DNA from: Paenibacillus sp. FSL K6-3182
GTDB lineage: Bacteria > Bacillota > Bacilli > Paenibacillales > Paenibacillaceae
Reading direction: 5' to 3'
NCBI RefSeq assembly: GCF_037976325.1
Contig: NZ_CP150265.1
Location: 4,521,501-4,585,500, forward strand
DNA length: 64,000 nucleotides
Positions 53,434 through 63,206 of the stretch are shown here, piece after piece. Under the pieces are notes generated by a model, which was not told where the DNA came from, did no database searches, and worked only from the letters and a program-made list of their open reading frames with translations. The position numbers and the translations under genes were made by a program. The stretch's first letter is position 1. Each line of letters opens with the position of its first letter.

Positions 53434-53640
53434 TTAAGTAATAATTGTATTTGCGTTGCCGCCCATTTGTTTAATAAGATGAAGCGCGCGTTCGGCGACT
53501 TCATCATCTACGGTTGCCGTCAGCAATCCGCTGTCAATCAACCCGTTCACTTCAATTGCACGCAGCGCTTGAAGCTTCCGCATCGTCTCCTGAGCAGCCC
53601 CCTCACCCTCGAAGGTCGCTTGGATTTCAATATGGCTCAT
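53434..53640 (-). CDS. Small hypothetical protein, coupled to the gene upstream
   Basis: 68 residues. It begins SHIEIQATFEGEGAAQETM and reads as a small alpha/beta protein: strand, helix (TMRKLQALRAIEV), strand (GLLTATVDDE), helix (ERALHLIKQMGG). The pattern recalls ferredoxin-like stress or sporulation proteins, but I do not recognise a family. Its ATG overlaps the stop of 53640-53807 as TAATG. The Shine-Dalgarno site is weak, so translation is probably coupled. It is followed by the terminator at 53391-53429. Confidence 0.65.
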   Translation of the reverse strand: MSHIEIQATFEGEGAAQETMRKLQALRAIEVNGLIDSGLLTATVDDEVAERALHLIKQMGGNANTIIT

Positions 53641-53807
53641 TATGCCTGCTCGTTGCGCTCGTCGGCTGCAGCTGCACGCTGAGCAGCTTTGCGATCTGCT
53701 TCGTCAGCAAGCTCTTCAGAAAATTCCACATCTTCGTTTTCGCCTACAGGCAGGTTGCCAAAGTTTGTTTTCTCCAAGCTGTTATTGTTGTTGTTATTGT
53801 TTGTCAT
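53640..53807 (-). CDS. Very small acidic protein, Asn-rich start
   Basis: 55 residues from ATG 53807, preceded by GGAGGGA. It begins with Met-Thr and seven Asn, then SLEKTNFGNLPVGENEDVEF and an Ala/Glu/Arg helix ending ERNEQA. No Cys, no membrane segment. The good ribosome site, the intact frame and the TAATG coupling to the next gene argue that it is real. The family is unknown to me. It lies 112 bases past the dnaJ stop and could be transcribed with the heat-shock genes. Confidence 0.65.
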   Translation of the reverse strand: MTNNNNNNNSLEKTNFGNLPVGENEDVEFSEELADEADRKAAQRAAAADERNEQA

Positions 53808-53918
53808 CGTATTAGTTCCCTCCGGTTGTGTGTTGATGTATGGTTTTCCTACCCGAATAGAGTATGTTAATCCACCCCATTCTATACAGCCGGGGAAAGA
53901 AAAAAAAGACGTGCCGGG

Positions 53919-55049
53919 TTATTCACCGCGGAACGCCTTTTTCATTTTTTCGAATATAGATTCATGATGTTCTTGATCATTCGATACGGAATCGCCGCTT
54001 AGCCCGCCAAACTGACGAAGCAGGTCCTTCTGATCATCCGTCAAGCTCGTTGGTGTTACGATAGTAACCTTCACATGCTGATCGCCTTGACCGTATCCAC
54101 GAAGCTTAGGAACACCCTTGCCTTTGAGTCTGAAGTAAGTGCCTGTTTGTGTGCCAGCTGGCACCTTGAGCTTCACTTTCTCCGTTAACGTAGGAATCTC
54201 AATTTCATCGCCAAGAGCTGCTTGCACGAATGTAAGCGGAACTTCGCAATAAATATCATCGCCTTCACGTTCGAAAAACTCATGCGGCTTCACACGGATA
54301 ACAATATACAAGTCGCCCGCAGGACCGCCGCGAAGACCGCCCTCACCCTCGCCAGACATACGGATTTGAGCTCCGTCATCTACGCCGGCTGGAATACGGA
54401 TGTTGATTTTGCGTTGACGCTTCACTTTACCCGCGCCATGGCAAGTTGTACATTTATCTTTTATTACGCGGCCTGTGCCGCTGCAATTGGTACAAGCACG
54501 GCGGTTGACCATACGGCCAAATGGCGTATTTTGAACAACCTCCTGCTGTCCGCTGCCCTTACAAACCGAACAGCTCTCAGGTTTCGTGCCCGGCTTAGCT
54601 CCATCACCATGACAGGTATCGCAAGTTTCTGTTCTAGGAATCGTAATCTCGGTTTCTTTGCCGAATACCGCTTCCTTAAACTCAACTGTCATTGTATATT
54701 GCAGGTCGTTTCCGCGCTGCGGTGCATTCGGATCACGACGACCGCCTCCGCCGCCAAAAAACATGTCGAAAATATCGCCGAAGCCTCCGCCGAAATCAGC
54801 ACCGCCTCCGCCGCCCATACCTTGGTTTGGATCAACATGGCCGAACCGGTCATACGTTGAACGTTTTCCATCGTCACTTAGTACATCGTAAGCTTCTTTA
54901 ACTTCCTTGAACTTCGTTTCTGCATCTGCAGCTTTATTTACATCGGGATGATATTGACGTGCTAGCTGACGGTATGATTTTTTAATATCGTCTGCTGAAG
55001 CATCCTTGCCAACACCAAGAACCTCATAATAATCGCGTTTGCTTGCCAC
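53919..55049 (-). CDS. dnaJ: Chaperone DnaJ
   Basis: 376 residues from GTG 55049, with GGAGGTGAG upstream. J domain 1-70 with HPD at 34-36, a Gly/Phe-rich stretch with Gly runs about 78-107, four zinc repeats about 142-215 ([32 protein letters not shown]), then the substrate-binding C-terminus. It stimulates DnaK ATPase and delivers unfolded proteins. The 33-base stem-loop at 55101-55133 separates it from dnaK. Confidence 0.97.
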   Translation of the reverse strand: MASKRDYYEVLGVGKDASADDIKKSYRQLARQYHPDVNKAADAETKFKEVKEAYDVLSDDGKRSTYDRFGHVDPNQGMGGGGGADFGGGFGDIFDMFFGGGGGRRDPNAPQRGNDLQYTMTVEFKEAVFGKETEITIPRTETCDTCHGDGAKPGTKPESCSVCKGSGQQEVVQNTPFGRMVNRRACTNCSGTGRVIKDKCTTCHGAGKVKRQRKINIRIPAGVDDGAQIRMSGEGEGGLRGGPAGDLYIVIRVKPHEFFEREGDDIYCEVPLTFVQAALGDEIEIPTLTEKVKLKVPAGTQTGTYFRLKGKGVPKLRGYGQGDQHVKVTIVTPTSLTDDQKDLLRQFGGLSGDSVSNDQEHHESIFEKMKKAFRGE

Positions 55050-55100
55050 CTGTTCTCACCTCCGCTATATATCCTATGATTCCTCTATAAGCACGAAAGG

Positions 55101-55133
55101 AGGTCAAAGCCAGGTAGCGCCTGTCTTTGACCT
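55101..55133 (-). repeat. Stem-loop between dnaK and dnaJ
   Basis: AGGTCAAAG (55101-55109) pairs with CTTTGACCT (55125-55133), and CAGG pairs with CCTG inside, with a five-base loop. Downstream T content is poor on the minus strand, so it is at most a leaky terminator. It may set the dnaK to dnaJ ratio or protect the dnaK mRNA end. Confidence 0.6.
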
Positions 55134-55148
55134 CTCGCTCGCTACACT

Positions 55149-56981
55149 TTATTTATTATCGTCAACCACTTCATAGTCAGCGTCTACTACATTGTCTTTG
55201 CCTTTTGCAGCGCCGCCAGCTTCTGGGCCAGCACCTTCAGCTGCTTGTGAAGCTTGCTCATAAAGCTTAACTGAAAGCTGTTGAACGATTTCAGTCAGCT
55301 CTTCAGCTGCTGCATTGATTTGCTCAAGATCGTCTGTTGCAAGTGCTGCAACTACTTTTTCTTTTGCAGCATTAGCTTTTTCGATTTCAGAAGCATCAAC
55401 TTTATCGCCAAGATCTTTAATTGTTTTGTCAACGGAGTAAACCAATTGGTCAGCGCTGTTTTTTGCTTCAACAAGGTCGCGACGTTTGCGATCTTCTTCA
55501 GCGTTAAGCTCAGCATCTTTCATCATTTGGTTAATTTCATCATCGCTGAGACCGCTTGAAGATGTAATCGTAATTTTTTGGCTCTTGCCTGTTCCTTTAT
55601 CAAGAGCAGACACGTTTACGATACCGTTCGCATCGATATCGAAAGTAACTTCGATTTGAGGAACGCCGCGTGGTGCAAGAGGAATATCGTTCAAAGTGAA
55701 ACGACCAAGCGTTTTGTTGCCTGCCGCCATCGAGCGCTCACCTTGCAAGACGTGAATTTCAACGCCCGGTTGATTGTCCGCATATGTGGAGTACACTTGC
55801 GATTTGCTTGTAGGAATCGTAGTGTTACGATCGATCATCTTAGTGAACACGCCGCCAGCAGTTTCAATACCAAGCGACAATGGAGTAACGTCAAGCAATA
55901 CAACGTCTTTCACATCGCCAGTCAATACGCCCGCTTGTACAGCTGCGCCAAGAGCTACAACCTCATCCGGGTTAACACCTTTATGCGGTTCTTTGCCGAT
56001 CAATTTTTTAACTGCTTCTTGTACCGCTGGAATACGAGTCGATCCGCCCACGAGTACAACTTTATCGATATCGCTTGGGGACATTCCTGCATCGCTAAGC
56101 GCTTGACGAGTAGGTCCTAGCGTACGCTCTACAAGGGAAGCTGCAAGCTCTTCAAATTTCGCGCGAGTAAGGCTAAGCTCCAAATGCTGAGGAACGCCGT
56201 CAACCATTGTAATGAACGGAAGAGAGATAGCTGAAGTCAATACGCCGGAAAGTTCTTTTTTCGCTTTCTCAGCAGCATCTTTCAAACGTTGAACAGCTGA
56301 TTTATCTTTGGAAAGATCAATGCCTTGCTCTTTCTTGAATTCAGCAACAAGGTGATCGATGACAACTTGGTCAAAGTCATCTCCGCCTAGTTTGTTGTCG
56401 CCGCTTGTTGCTTTAACTTCGAAGAAGCCATCGCCAAGCTCAAGAATGGAAACGTCAAATGTACCGCCGCCAAGGTCATAAACAAGAATCGTTTGATCTT
56501 CTGTTTTCTCAAGGCCGTATGCTAGTGCTGCAGCTGTTGGCTCGTTGACAATACGAAGAACTTCAAGACCAGCAATTTTACCAGCATCTTTAGTCGCTTG
56601 ACGTTGGCTGTCATTGAAATAAGCAGGAACCGTAATAACGGCTTGCGTTACCGTTTGACCCAAGTAAGCTTCAGCATCAGCTTTCAATTTTTGCAAAATG
56701 ATTGCAGAAATCTCTTGTGGTGTGTAATCTTTATCGTCAATTTTTTCTTTGTGGTTCGTACCAATGTGGCGTTTAATCGAGCTGATTGTACGATCAGGGT
56801 TTGTGATCGCTTGACGTTTTGCCGTTTCACCAACAACACGCTCGCCGTCTTTCTTGAAACCTACTACGGAAGGAGTTGTGCGGTTGCCTTCCGGGTTAGG
56901 AATAACAACTGCTTCTCCGCCCTCCATTACTGCTACGCAAGAGTTTGTTGTACCAAGGTCAATACCAATTACTTTACTCAT
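55149..56981 (-). CDS. dnaK: Chaperone DnaK (Hsp70)
   Basis: 610 residues. ATPase domain with [17 protein letters not shown] at the start, [44 protein letters not shown] and [12 protein letters not shown]. The substrate domain begins near residue 385 with [15 protein letters not shown], and the tail ends [14 protein letters not shown]. It refolds proteins with DnaJ and GrpE. The ATG follows GGAGGAACT. The order hrcA-grpE-dnaK-dnaJ is the classic Bacillota heat-shock operon. Confidence 0.98.
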   Translation of the reverse strand: MSKVIGIDLGTTNSCVAVMEGGEAVVIPNPEGNRTTPSVVGFKKDGERVVGETAKRQAITNPDRTISSIKRHIGTNHKEKIDDKDYTPQEISAIILQKLKADAEAYLGQTVTQAVITVPAYFNDSQRQATKDAGKIAGLEVLRIVNEPTAAALAYGLEKTEDQTILVYDLGGGTFDVSILELGDGFFEVKATSGDNKLGGDDFDQVVIDHLVAEFKKEQGIDLSKDKSAVQRLKDAAEKAKKELSGVLTSAISLPFITMVDGVPQHLELSLTRAKFEELAASLVERTLGPTRQALSDAGMSPSDIDKVVLVGGSTRIPAVQEAVKKLIGKEPHKGVNPDEVVALGAAVQAGVLTGDVKDVVLLDVTPLSLGIETAGGVFTKMIDRNTTIPTSKSQVYSTYADNQPGVEIHVLQGERSMAAGNKTLGRFTLNDIPLAPRGVPQIEVTFDIDANGIVNVSALDKGTGKSQKITITSSSGLSDDEINQMMKDAELNAEEDRKRRDLVEAKNSADQLVYSVDKTIKDLGDKVDASEIEKANAAKEKVVAALATDDLEQINAAAEELTEIVQQLSVKLYEQASQAAEGAGPEAGGAAKGKDNVVDADYEVVDDNK

Positions 56982-57064
56982 AGCTATAGTTCCTCCTACA
57001 ATTTTTATATTTTATCCTAATAACAGCTTGCTCTGTCTCATTTATTGAGAAAAAGTTTTACCGT

Positions 57065-57625
57065 TTAACTGCTTACTTTAACCATCGCTGGACGCAATAC
57101 CTTGTCTTTCAAGATATAGCCCTTCTGAACTTCCTCAACAATGATACCCTCTTCATGCTCATCGGAATCTACAGTCATAATCGCTTGATGGAATTCAGGG
57201 TTAAAAGGCTCGCCAACTACGTTCATAGCTTTAAGGCCTTCCTGCTCAAGTGTTGACTCGAGCTGACGGAAAATCATGTCTACACCCTTCGCAAGTGATT
57301 CAAAATCACCGTTAACAGATGCGGCTGCTACAGCGCGCTCAAAATTATCTACAACCGGAAGCAGTTGACCGATCAGCTTCATCGATGCGTACTGTCCGAG
57401 TTCTTCTTTTTCTTTCATTGTACGACGGCGGAAGTTATCGAAATCCGCTTGTGCGCGCAAGAAGCGCTGCTCTTTCTCCTCAGCCAGCTTCACAAGCTCC
57501 GCATAACGCGAATCTTCTTCCACAGCCTCGTTTACAGTATCCTCGCTTGCTTGATCTGATTGCTCAGCAGATACCACTTCTTCTACAGCCTCGGCTGCCT
57601 CATTATGTTGTTCTTTCGTACTCAT
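57065..57625 (-). CDS. grpE: Nucleotide exchange factor GrpE
   Basis: 186 residues. An acidic N-terminal ~50 residues, a long helix through about 50-110 (AEEKEQRFLRAQADFDNFRR, then KEELGQYAS), and a compact C-terminal beta domain with PEFHQAIM and EVQKGYILKDKVLRPAMVKV. It releases ADP from DnaK. The ribosome site GGAGGTGATT is ideal. It lies 52 bases after hrcA. Confidence 0.97.
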   Translation of the reverse strand: MSTKEQHNEAAEAVEEVVSAEQSDQASEDTVNEAVEEDSRYAELVKLAEEKEQRFLRAQADFDNFRRRTMKEKEELGQYASMKLIGQLLPVVDNFERAVAAASVNGDFESLAKGVDMIFRQLESTLEQEGLKAMNVVGEPFNPEFHQAIMTVDSDEHEEGIIVEEVQKGYILKDKVLRPAMVKVSS

Positions 57626-57677
57626 GCAATCACCTCCTAAAAAAGTTTACGAAGTAAACTTGGCAAAATATCATTAA

Positions 57678-58703
57678 TTACTTATACCAGCGGCCAAGAA
57701 GAACCGCCATATCCTTGGATATAATATCCAATAAGCTAATGACTTTGCCGTATTCCATTCGCGTTGGTCCTAGAATGCCGATCGTTCCCAGCGATTGGCC
57801 ATCAATGGCATAGGTTGCTGTGATAAGACTGCAATCGCTAATTGCCTTATGGTCATTTTCTGTCCCGATACGTACTTGTATACCTGACGGAAGGCCGGAA
57901 AACATTTTCATTATGGCTGGTGTCTCATCAAGCAAATCCAAAATTGTTTTTACTTTGTCTACATCCTTGAATTCAGGCTGTGTCAGCATATTGGTTGTTC
58001 CGCCTAAGAAGATTCGGTGCTCATCCTCATTCTGCAATGCATGATCCAGTACCTGCAGCAGCTGTTCATAGTGATCAACATGCCTTTCAAGCTCTTGCCC
58101 AACTTCAGTGTAAAGCTTCGACCTTAGACGAATCAGCGGAACGCCAACCAATCTTGTGTTTAAAATGTTAACGACCTTTTCCATATCGTCCATTTTCAGG
58201 CCGTCAGGAATTGAAATCGTCCGATTTTCAACATGTCCAGTGTTCGTCACAATAATAGCAACTGCTGATGTTTGATCAAGCGGCACAAGGCCAAAATGCT
58301 TAAGCGATGTGCTGAACATTTCAGGTCCAAGCAAAATAGATGTGTAATTGGTTAAATTGGAGAGAATCATCGCCGTTTGTTGAATAACCTGCTCCATTTG
58401 ATTCATTTTGTCCGTTACGAACGAGCGAACCACACCAATGTCTTTCTCATCCACTTCGCTAAGCTTTATTAAATGGTCGACATAATAACGGTAACCTTTC
58501 GTTGATGGAACACGCCCTGCTGACGTGTGCGGCTGCTCTAAGAAGCCTAGCTCTTCCAAATCCGCCATTTCATTGCGAATGGTTGCCGGACTAAAGCCAA
58601 CGTCGCCGCGCTTCGAAATACTGCGTGAGCCTACTGGTTCAGCCGAGCGAATATAATCATCCACAATTGCATGTAAAATCATCCGTTGTCTCTCCGTCAG
58701 CAT
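57678..58703 (-). CDS. hrcA: Heat-inducible repressor HrcA
   Basis: 341 residues from ATG 58703 (MLTERQRMILH), with GGGGG seven bases upstream; the longer frame to 58760 runs into the CIRCE operator. An N-terminal winged helix (IVDDYIRSAEPVGSRSIS, GFSPATIRNEMADLEELGFL) is followed by a GAF-like domain with an inserted segment. HrcA binds CIRCE and represses this operon; GroEL activity modulates it (known). The operator lies 51 bases upstream. Confidence 0.97.
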   Translation of the reverse strand: MLTERQRMILHAIVDDYIRSAEPVGSRSISKRGDVGFSPATIRNEMADLEELGFLEQPHTSAGRVPSTKGYRYYVDHLIKLSEVDEKDIGVVRSFVTDKMNQMEQVIQQTAMILSNLTNYTSILLGPEMFSTSLKHFGLVPLDQTSAVAIIVTNTGHVENRTISIPDGLKMDDMEKVVNILNTRLVGVPLIRLRSKLYTEVGQELERHVDHYEQLLQVLDHALQNEDEHRIFLGGTTNMLTQPEFKDVDKVKTILDLLDETPAIMKMFSGLPSGIQVRIGTENDHKAISDCSLITATYAIDGQSLGTIGILGPTRMEYGKVISLLDIISKDMAVLLGRWYK

Positions 58704-58753
58704 TCGAATTCCCCCTACGTAAATGTCAAATCCGTTATTTCGATGTACCTTCG

Positions 58754-58780
58754 TTAGCACTCAATCCGATCGAGTGCTAA
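58754..58780. promoter_or_regulatory. CIRCE operator (HrcA binding site)
   Basis: TTAGCACTC, nine bases, GAGTGCTAA: a perfect match to the CIRCE consensus. It covers the expected transcription start region of the hrcA promoter and lies 51 bases before the hrcA start. Confidence 0.98.
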
Positions 58781-58791
58781 TCATTACTACA

Positions 58792-58821
58792 AAAATACCA
58801 AACCAGCTTGTCGATTGTCAA
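58792..58821 (-). promoter_or_regulatory. hrcA operon promoter (sigma-A)
   Basis: Minus strand TTGACA (58821-58816), 18-base spacer, TATTTT (58797-58792). CIRCE follows directly, so HrcA would block initiation. Confidence 0.8.
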
Positions 58822-58912
58822 GTCAGTTCGGCATTTTTCATGCGCCTAATTCAATTTAAACATCTTATAAACGATTTAATGACACAAGGAAACTCCGCTG
58901 TGGCTTAAAGAA

Positions 58913-58951
58913 AAGCCGCTGTGCCAGCAATATATGTTGGCACAACGGCTT
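58913..58951 (-). terminator. Terminator of the 58965 gene
   Basis: AAGCCG and TGTGCCA pair with TGGCACA and CGGCTT, with one A/C mismatch. TTTTCTTT follows on the minus strand. It sits between the small gene at 58965 and the hrcA promoter. Confidence 0.82.
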
Positions 58952-58964
58952 ATTCTACAAACAA

Positions 58965-59240
58965 TTACACTTTATGAACTCTTCCTGCTTCATCTGTTGC
59001 AAACTTTTCTCTTCTCACGCGATTTTCACCTTGGTATAGCTCTACAATACGATAAGGTGAAACGGAGTCATCTATAATAACTTTCCAGCCATTTGTATTT
59101 AGCAAAGCGAACAGTTCATCGTAACCCATTGCTTTAAAACCATAAAACCCGCTAAATCCTGCCCATTTCTTCAAAAGCACTGTCGTTACATGCTTTAGCT
59201 TATCCTCTACTGCTACGATTTGATCTTTTTTTTGGCTCAT
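58965..59240 (-). CDS. Small hypothetical protein
   Basis: 91 residues from ATG 59240 (MSQKKDQIV), with GAGGAGA upstream; the longer frame to 59360 has no ribosome site. An amphipathic start with VEDKLKHVTTVLLKKW is followed by a Gly/Phe/Tyr segment (FSGFYGFKAMGYDELF) and a polar C-terminus. No Cys, signal or membrane segment. A possible promoter (TTGATA and TATATA, 19-base spacer) lies at 59312-59282. I do not recognise the family. It stands alone between the GNAT gene and hrcA. Confidence 0.65.
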   Translation of the reverse strand: MSQKKDQIVAVEDKLKHVTTVLLKKWAGFSGFYGFKAMGYDELFALLNTNGWKVIIDDSVSPYRIVELYQGENRVRREKFATDEAGRVHKV

Positions 59241-59353
59241 TTTTATTTCTCCTCTATATGACAATAAACATCTACCTTGACTATATACCAAAACGCGCAG
59301 CATTACTATCAACGAGTTCGGACAAACTAACATATTAGTTGAATGAAACAAAA

Positions 59354-59403
59354 AAACCACTTTCCCAATAGTCCTAATGCAAGCACTAAAGGAGAGTGGT
59401 TTA
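59354..59403 (-). terminator. Terminator of the GNAT gene
   Basis: Minus strand AAACCACT ... AGTGGTTT arms, extended by TCC/GGA with one mismatch, around a loop of about 27 bases. It is followed by TTTTTGTTTC. Confidence 0.65.
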
Positions 59404-59439
59404 TTTTCAACAAAAGAAGATGCGTTCGGAAAATGTGCT

Positions 59440-59910
59440 TTAATTCAGCATTCTTAGAACAGCTATTTCATCGCAAGCAAGCTGCTTTGGACAGTTGATG
59501 CAATCCTTCCAAACCTTTTCCGGGAAAATTTCCTTATCAACGACCTTGAAGCCATTTTTCTCAAAAAAGGACACGGCATAAGTTAAAGCCATCACCTTCG
59601 GAATTTGCTGCTCTCTAGCCTGCTCGATCAACGCTTCTACCAGCTTGCTACCGATCCCTACGCCCTTGTAGCCATCCGACATGCCAAGCGAGCGAATCTC
59701 AACCAATTCTTTCCCTAGCCGCAGCAGTGAACCGCAGCCGACAACTTCTTCCCCAATTTCCGCGACGACGAATGTATCTATCATATATTCGAGCGCTTCC
59801 CGAGTGCGAGGCAGCATAATGCCTTGCTCTGCATAACCTTTAATTAATTCAAACAATGTCTCGATATCATTAGACGTTGCTTTTCGACATACGACCTGTA
59901 CTGCCTGCAT
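59440..59910 (-). CDS. GNAT N-acetyltransferase, ArgA-like
   Basis: 156 residues from ATG 59910 (MQAVQVVCRKAT), preceded by GGAGG. GNAT motifs: FVVAEIGEEVVGCGSLL, RSLGMSDGYKGVGIGSKLV (acetyl-CoA loop GVGIG) and ALTYAVSFFEKNGFKVV. The tail KVWKDCINCPKQLACDEIAV carries three Cys and resembles the short, ArgA-type N-acetylglutamate synthases, where it binds metal. Arginine biosynthesis is a reasonable guess, but a general acetyltransferase cannot be excluded. It lies between hemW and the 58965 gene and has its own terminator. Confidence 0.78.
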   Translation of the reverse strand: MQAVQVVCRKATSNDIETLFELIKGYAEQGIMLPRTREALEYMIDTFVVAEIGEEVVGCGSLLRLGKELVEIRSLGMSDGYKGVGIGSKLVEALIEQAREQQIPKVMALTYAVSFFEKNGFKVVDKEIFPEKVWKDCINCPKQLACDEIAVLRMLN

Positions 59911-59993
59911 TTGTGCATTCGCCTCCACCCGGTGCAAGATCAAAATCAATATGAATAAATATACACCACAACGAATTTTTTCTCAAGAGTATT

Positions 59994-61163
59994 TTAGCCG
60001 TTATATCCGATAAAAGCACCAAAAACTTCGTTCCCGAGAAGCACACCTTTGTCAGTCAACCGGTAAATGATATCGTCTTCTGTTTGCTCAGCTTCCAGCA
60101 GGCCATCCTTCATTAATTTATGAATAACATCACCGAACTTGTCCTCCAGCTTCTGGCCTTCAAATTGGTTCGAGAAGCGTGATGCCGGAACTCCGCTTAG
60201 CAGCCTGAGCCCAACCATCATTAAATCCTCCATCGCTTCAGCTTCAGTAACTTCAAACGTTTCAAGGCGCGGAAGCTTGCTTGATGCCGCATCGATATAC
60301 GGTGTAATCCCTTTTAAATTAACATGACGCATGCGATTCACATAACCATGCGCGCCCGCTCCGAGGCCGTAATACGGCTCATTGCGCCAGTAGGTGGAAT
60401 TATGGCGGCTCTCATAACCTGGTTCGGCGAAATTGCTAATCTCATAGTGGCCGTATCCATTTTTTTTCAACATGTCCATTAGCAAAATAAACATATTAAA
60501 CTCCTCTTCCTCTGGAGGCAAAGGCAGCTCGTTGCGCTCATAGAGCTTATGGAACAACGTATTTTCTTCTACTTTTAGACTGTAGATGGAGTAATGGGGC
60601 AATCCCAGCTCCATCGCTTTGTTCACACTGTCTCTTAACAGCTCAACCGTTTGACCTGGCAGGCCAAACATCAAATCGATGGATAAGTTGGTAAATCCAA
60701 CTTTGCGTGCATTCTCGATACTGCGATATACATCATCTACGCTATGAATGCGGCCAATACGCTCCAGCAATCCATTATCAAAGGATTGAACCCCGAAGCT
60801 GATCCTGTTCACGCCGCCTTCCTTCATAGCTGTCAGCTTGTCTATGTCCGTTGTGCCTGGATTCGCTTCCATCGTAAATTCCACATCTGGAGCAAGCGGG
60901 AAATAAGTGCGTACTGCTTTTAGAAATCTTTCCATTTGCGGAGGAGTCAGTACGGTAGGCGTACCTCCACCAACAAAAACAGTATCAATTTCTACTGGCG
61001 GCCATTCAGCAACTGTACGCTGCATTTCTTGCTCAAGCGCATCGAGATACTGATCAACAGGCTGTCCCTTTAGTACATAGGAAGTGAAATCGCAATAATG
61101 ACATTTATTCGTGCAAAAAGGGATGTGTATATATAAAGCGCGTGGTGATTGCGTAATGTTCAT
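59994..61163 (-). CDS. hemW: Radical SAM heme chaperone HemW
   Basis: 389 residues from ATG 61163, nine bases after GGAGA; an ATG nine bases earlier is too close to that site. The radical SAM motif CTNKCHYCDF near residues 16-25 is the CX3CX2C type, followed by FVGGGTPTVL, FTMEANPGT, GVQSFDNGLL and LDLMFGLPGQ-like LSIDLMFGLPGQT. The HemN-specific Cys of true coproporphyrinogen dehydrogenase is absent, so this is a heme chaperone, not the oxidase. The order lepA-hemW-hrcA matches B. subtilis. Confidence 0.95.
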   Translation of the reverse strand: MNITQSPRALYIHIPFCTNKCHYCDFTSYVLKGQPVDQYLDALEQEMQRTVAEWPPVEIDTVFVGGGTPTVLTPPQMERFLKAVRTYFPLAPDVEFTMEANPGTTDIDKLTAMKEGGVNRISFGVQSFDNGLLERIGRIHSVDDVYRSIENARKVGFTNLSIDLMFGLPGQTVELLRDSVNKAMELGLPHYSIYSLKVEENTLFHKLYERNELPLPPEEEEFNMFILLMDMLKKNGYGHYEISNFAEPGYESRHNSTYWRNEPYYGLGAGAHGYVNRMRHVNLKGITPYIDAASSKLPRLETFEVTEAEAMEDLMMVGLRLLSGVPASRFSNQFEGQKLEDKFGDVIHKLMKDGLLEAEQTEDDIIYRLTDKGVLLGNEVFGAFIGYNG

Positions 61164-61267
61164 CGTTAACATTCTCCTTCAAGCGTAAACGGCTGGCACT
61201 GCATTAGAGCGGCAGGCTCACGTCCCGCGTTGAAATATAAGTCGGTAAATACAGTTCACTTAAAATA

Positions 61268-61294
61268 GAAAAAAGGGAGAGCTGCGCCCTCCCT
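61268..61294 (-). terminator. Terminator between lepA and hemW
   Basis: Minus strand AGGGAG and CTCCCT arms with inner GC/GC pairs, followed by TTTTTTCT. It lies 15 bases past the lepA stop. Confidence 0.82.
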
Positions 61295-61308
61295 CATCCT
61301 CGTACGTT

Positions 61309-63126
61309 TTAATCTTCGCCGATTTTGAGTACCGCCATGAACGCTTCCTGCGGCACCTCTACACTACCTACTTGTTTCATCCGCTTCTTGCCTTCCTTCT
61401 GCTTCTCAAGCAGCTTCCGCTTCCGGCTAATGTCACCGCCGTAGCATTTGGCAAGAACGTTTTTACGCATTGCTTTTACTGTCTCACGCGATATGATTTT
61501 GTTGCCGATAGATGCTTGAATCGGCACCTCGAACATTTGACGCGGAATAAGTTCCTTCAACTTTTCACAAATAACCTTGCCGCGTTGGTAAGCACGATCG
61601 CGGTGGACAATGACAGACAAAGCATCAACCTGTTCATTGTTAAGCATGATGTCCATTTTGACCAGATTGGATCTGCGGTAGCCAGATATCTCGTAATCAA
61701 ACGATGCATAACCCTTCGTGCTTGATTTCAACTGATCGAAGAAATCATACACAATTTCTGACAAAGGCAATTGATACGTGAGCGTTACACGATTCAAATC
61801 CAAATATTCCATATTCACGAATTCGCCCCGCTTGTTCTGGCAAAGCTCCATGATTGCGCCGACATAGTCATTTGGTACAATGATAGCAGCTTTAACGAAA
61901 GGCTCTTCTACGAAGTCAAGCTTGCCTGCTTCAGGATAGTTCGATGGATTATCAATCTCCATCGTTTCGCCATTTGTCAGTGTAATTTTGTAAATTACGC
62001 TCGGTGCTGTCGTAATAAGCGGGATGTTGAATTCCCGTTCAATCCGTTCTTGAATAATTTCCATATGAAGCAAGCCAAGAAATCCGCAGCGGTAGCCAAA
62101 GCCCAAAGCAGTTGATGATTCCGGCTCATATTTGAGTGATGCATCGTTAAGCTCCAGCTTCTCAAGCGCATCACGCAAATCATTATAGTCCTGTGTCTCG
62201 ATTGGATAGAGTCCGCAGAATACCATCGGGTTAATCTGACGATAGCCTGGCAGACGTTCAGGTGCAGGTTTCTTCGCATCCGTAATTGTATCACCGACAC
62301 GCGTGTCCTTCACGTTCTTGATGCCCGCAACGACAAAACCAACATCGCCAACTGCAAGCTCCTTCACGATCGCCATGTTCGGCATGAATGCCCCAACCTC
62401 GATGACCTCGAATTCTGCTCCCGTTGCCATAAACTTAATTTTATTGCCTGCTTTGATGCTTCCATCCATAACTCGTACATAAACGATTACGCCTTTGTAG
62501 GGATCATAATGGGAGTCAAAAATAAGCGCTTTAAGCGGCTGATCTGGATCTCCTACTGGTGAAGGCATTTTCGTAACAACCTGCTCCAGTATTTCCTTAA
62601 TGCCGATTCCCGCTTTTGCGGAAGCAAGTACCGCGTCGCTGGCGTCTAATCCAATGACATCTTCGATTTCCTGCTTTACCCGTTCAGGCTCCGCACTTGG
62701 CAAATCGATCTTGTTAATAACAGGTACGATCTCCAAATTGTTGTCTAACGCCAAGTATACGTTAGCCAGCGTTTGCGCTTCAATGCCTTGCGCAGCATCA
62801 ACAACGAGCAATGCACCTTCACAAGCAGCGAGACTGCGTGAAACCTCGTATGTAAAGTCGACGTGTCCAGGCGTGTCAATCAGATTGAGTATATACTCGA
62901 TCCCGTCATCTGCCTTATATGCCAAGCGTACCGCTTGCAGCTTGATGGTAATTCCGCGTTCCCGCTCCAAATCCATTTTGTCAAGAACCTGCTCTTGCAT
63001 CTCGCGAGATGTCAAAGCGCCGGTAAATTCTAAGATCCGGTCAGCAAGCGTAGACTTTCCGTGGTCTATATGCGCGATAATGGAAAAATTCCTAATTCTC
63101 TTTTGTCGGTCACGTACGTCAGTCAT
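61309..63126 (-). CDS. lepA: Elongation factor 4 (LepA)
   Basis: 605 residues from ATG 63126 ([14 protein letters not shown]); family length supports it over the 63141 start. G motifs: [15 protein letters not shown] near residues 12-26, DTPGHVDF near 77-84 and NKIDLP near 131-136. Domains II and III follow, and the C-terminal LepA-specific domain ends [19 protein letters not shown]. It is a ribosomal GTPase that back-translocates or remodels stalled ribosomes (known). The ribosome site is GGGGG. Confidence 0.98.
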   Translation of the reverse strand: MTDVRDRQKRIRNFSIIAHIDHGKSTLADRILEFTGALTSREMQEQVLDKMDLERERGITIKLQAVRLAYKADDGIEYILNLIDTPGHVDFTYEVSRSLAACEGALLVVDAAQGIEAQTLANVYLALDNNLEIVPVINKIDLPSAEPERVKQEIEDVIGLDASDAVLASAKAGIGIKEILEQVVTKMPSPVGDPDQPLKALIFDSHYDPYKGVIVYVRVMDGSIKAGNKIKFMATGAEFEVIEVGAFMPNMAIVKELAVGDVGFVVAGIKNVKDTRVGDTITDAKKPAPERLPGYRQINPMVFCGLYPIETQDYNDLRDALEKLELNDASLKYEPESSTALGFGYRCGFLGLLHMEIIQERIEREFNIPLITTAPSVIYKITLTNGETMEIDNPSNYPEAGKLDFVEEPFVKAAIIVPNDYVGAIMELCQNKRGEFVNMEYLDLNRVTLTYQLPLSEIVYDFFDQLKSSTKGYASFDYEISGYRRSNLVKMDIMLNNEQVDALSVIVHRDRAYQRGKVICEKLKELIPRQMFEVPIQASIGNKIISRETVKAMRKNVLAKCYGGDISRKRKLLEKQKEGKKRMKQVGSVEVPQEAFMAVLKIGED

Positions 63127-63206
63127 GCCTAACCCCCACAATTTCCAATAATGCTAATCATTCCTCCTATTATATCAGTTAAGGGGAAGACCAGCAATGT
63201 TCATTA

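Noticed and set aside
54222..54860. 212-codon plus-strand opening inside dnaJ
   Set aside because: Antisense to the zinc and Gly/Phe regions of dnaJ; no start signal.
55578..56120. 180-codon plus-strand opening inside dnaK
   Set aside because: Antisense to dnaK; no coding evidence of its own.
62600..63151. 183-codon plus-strand opening inside lepA
   Set aside because: Antisense to the G domain of lepA; Ser-rich shadow.
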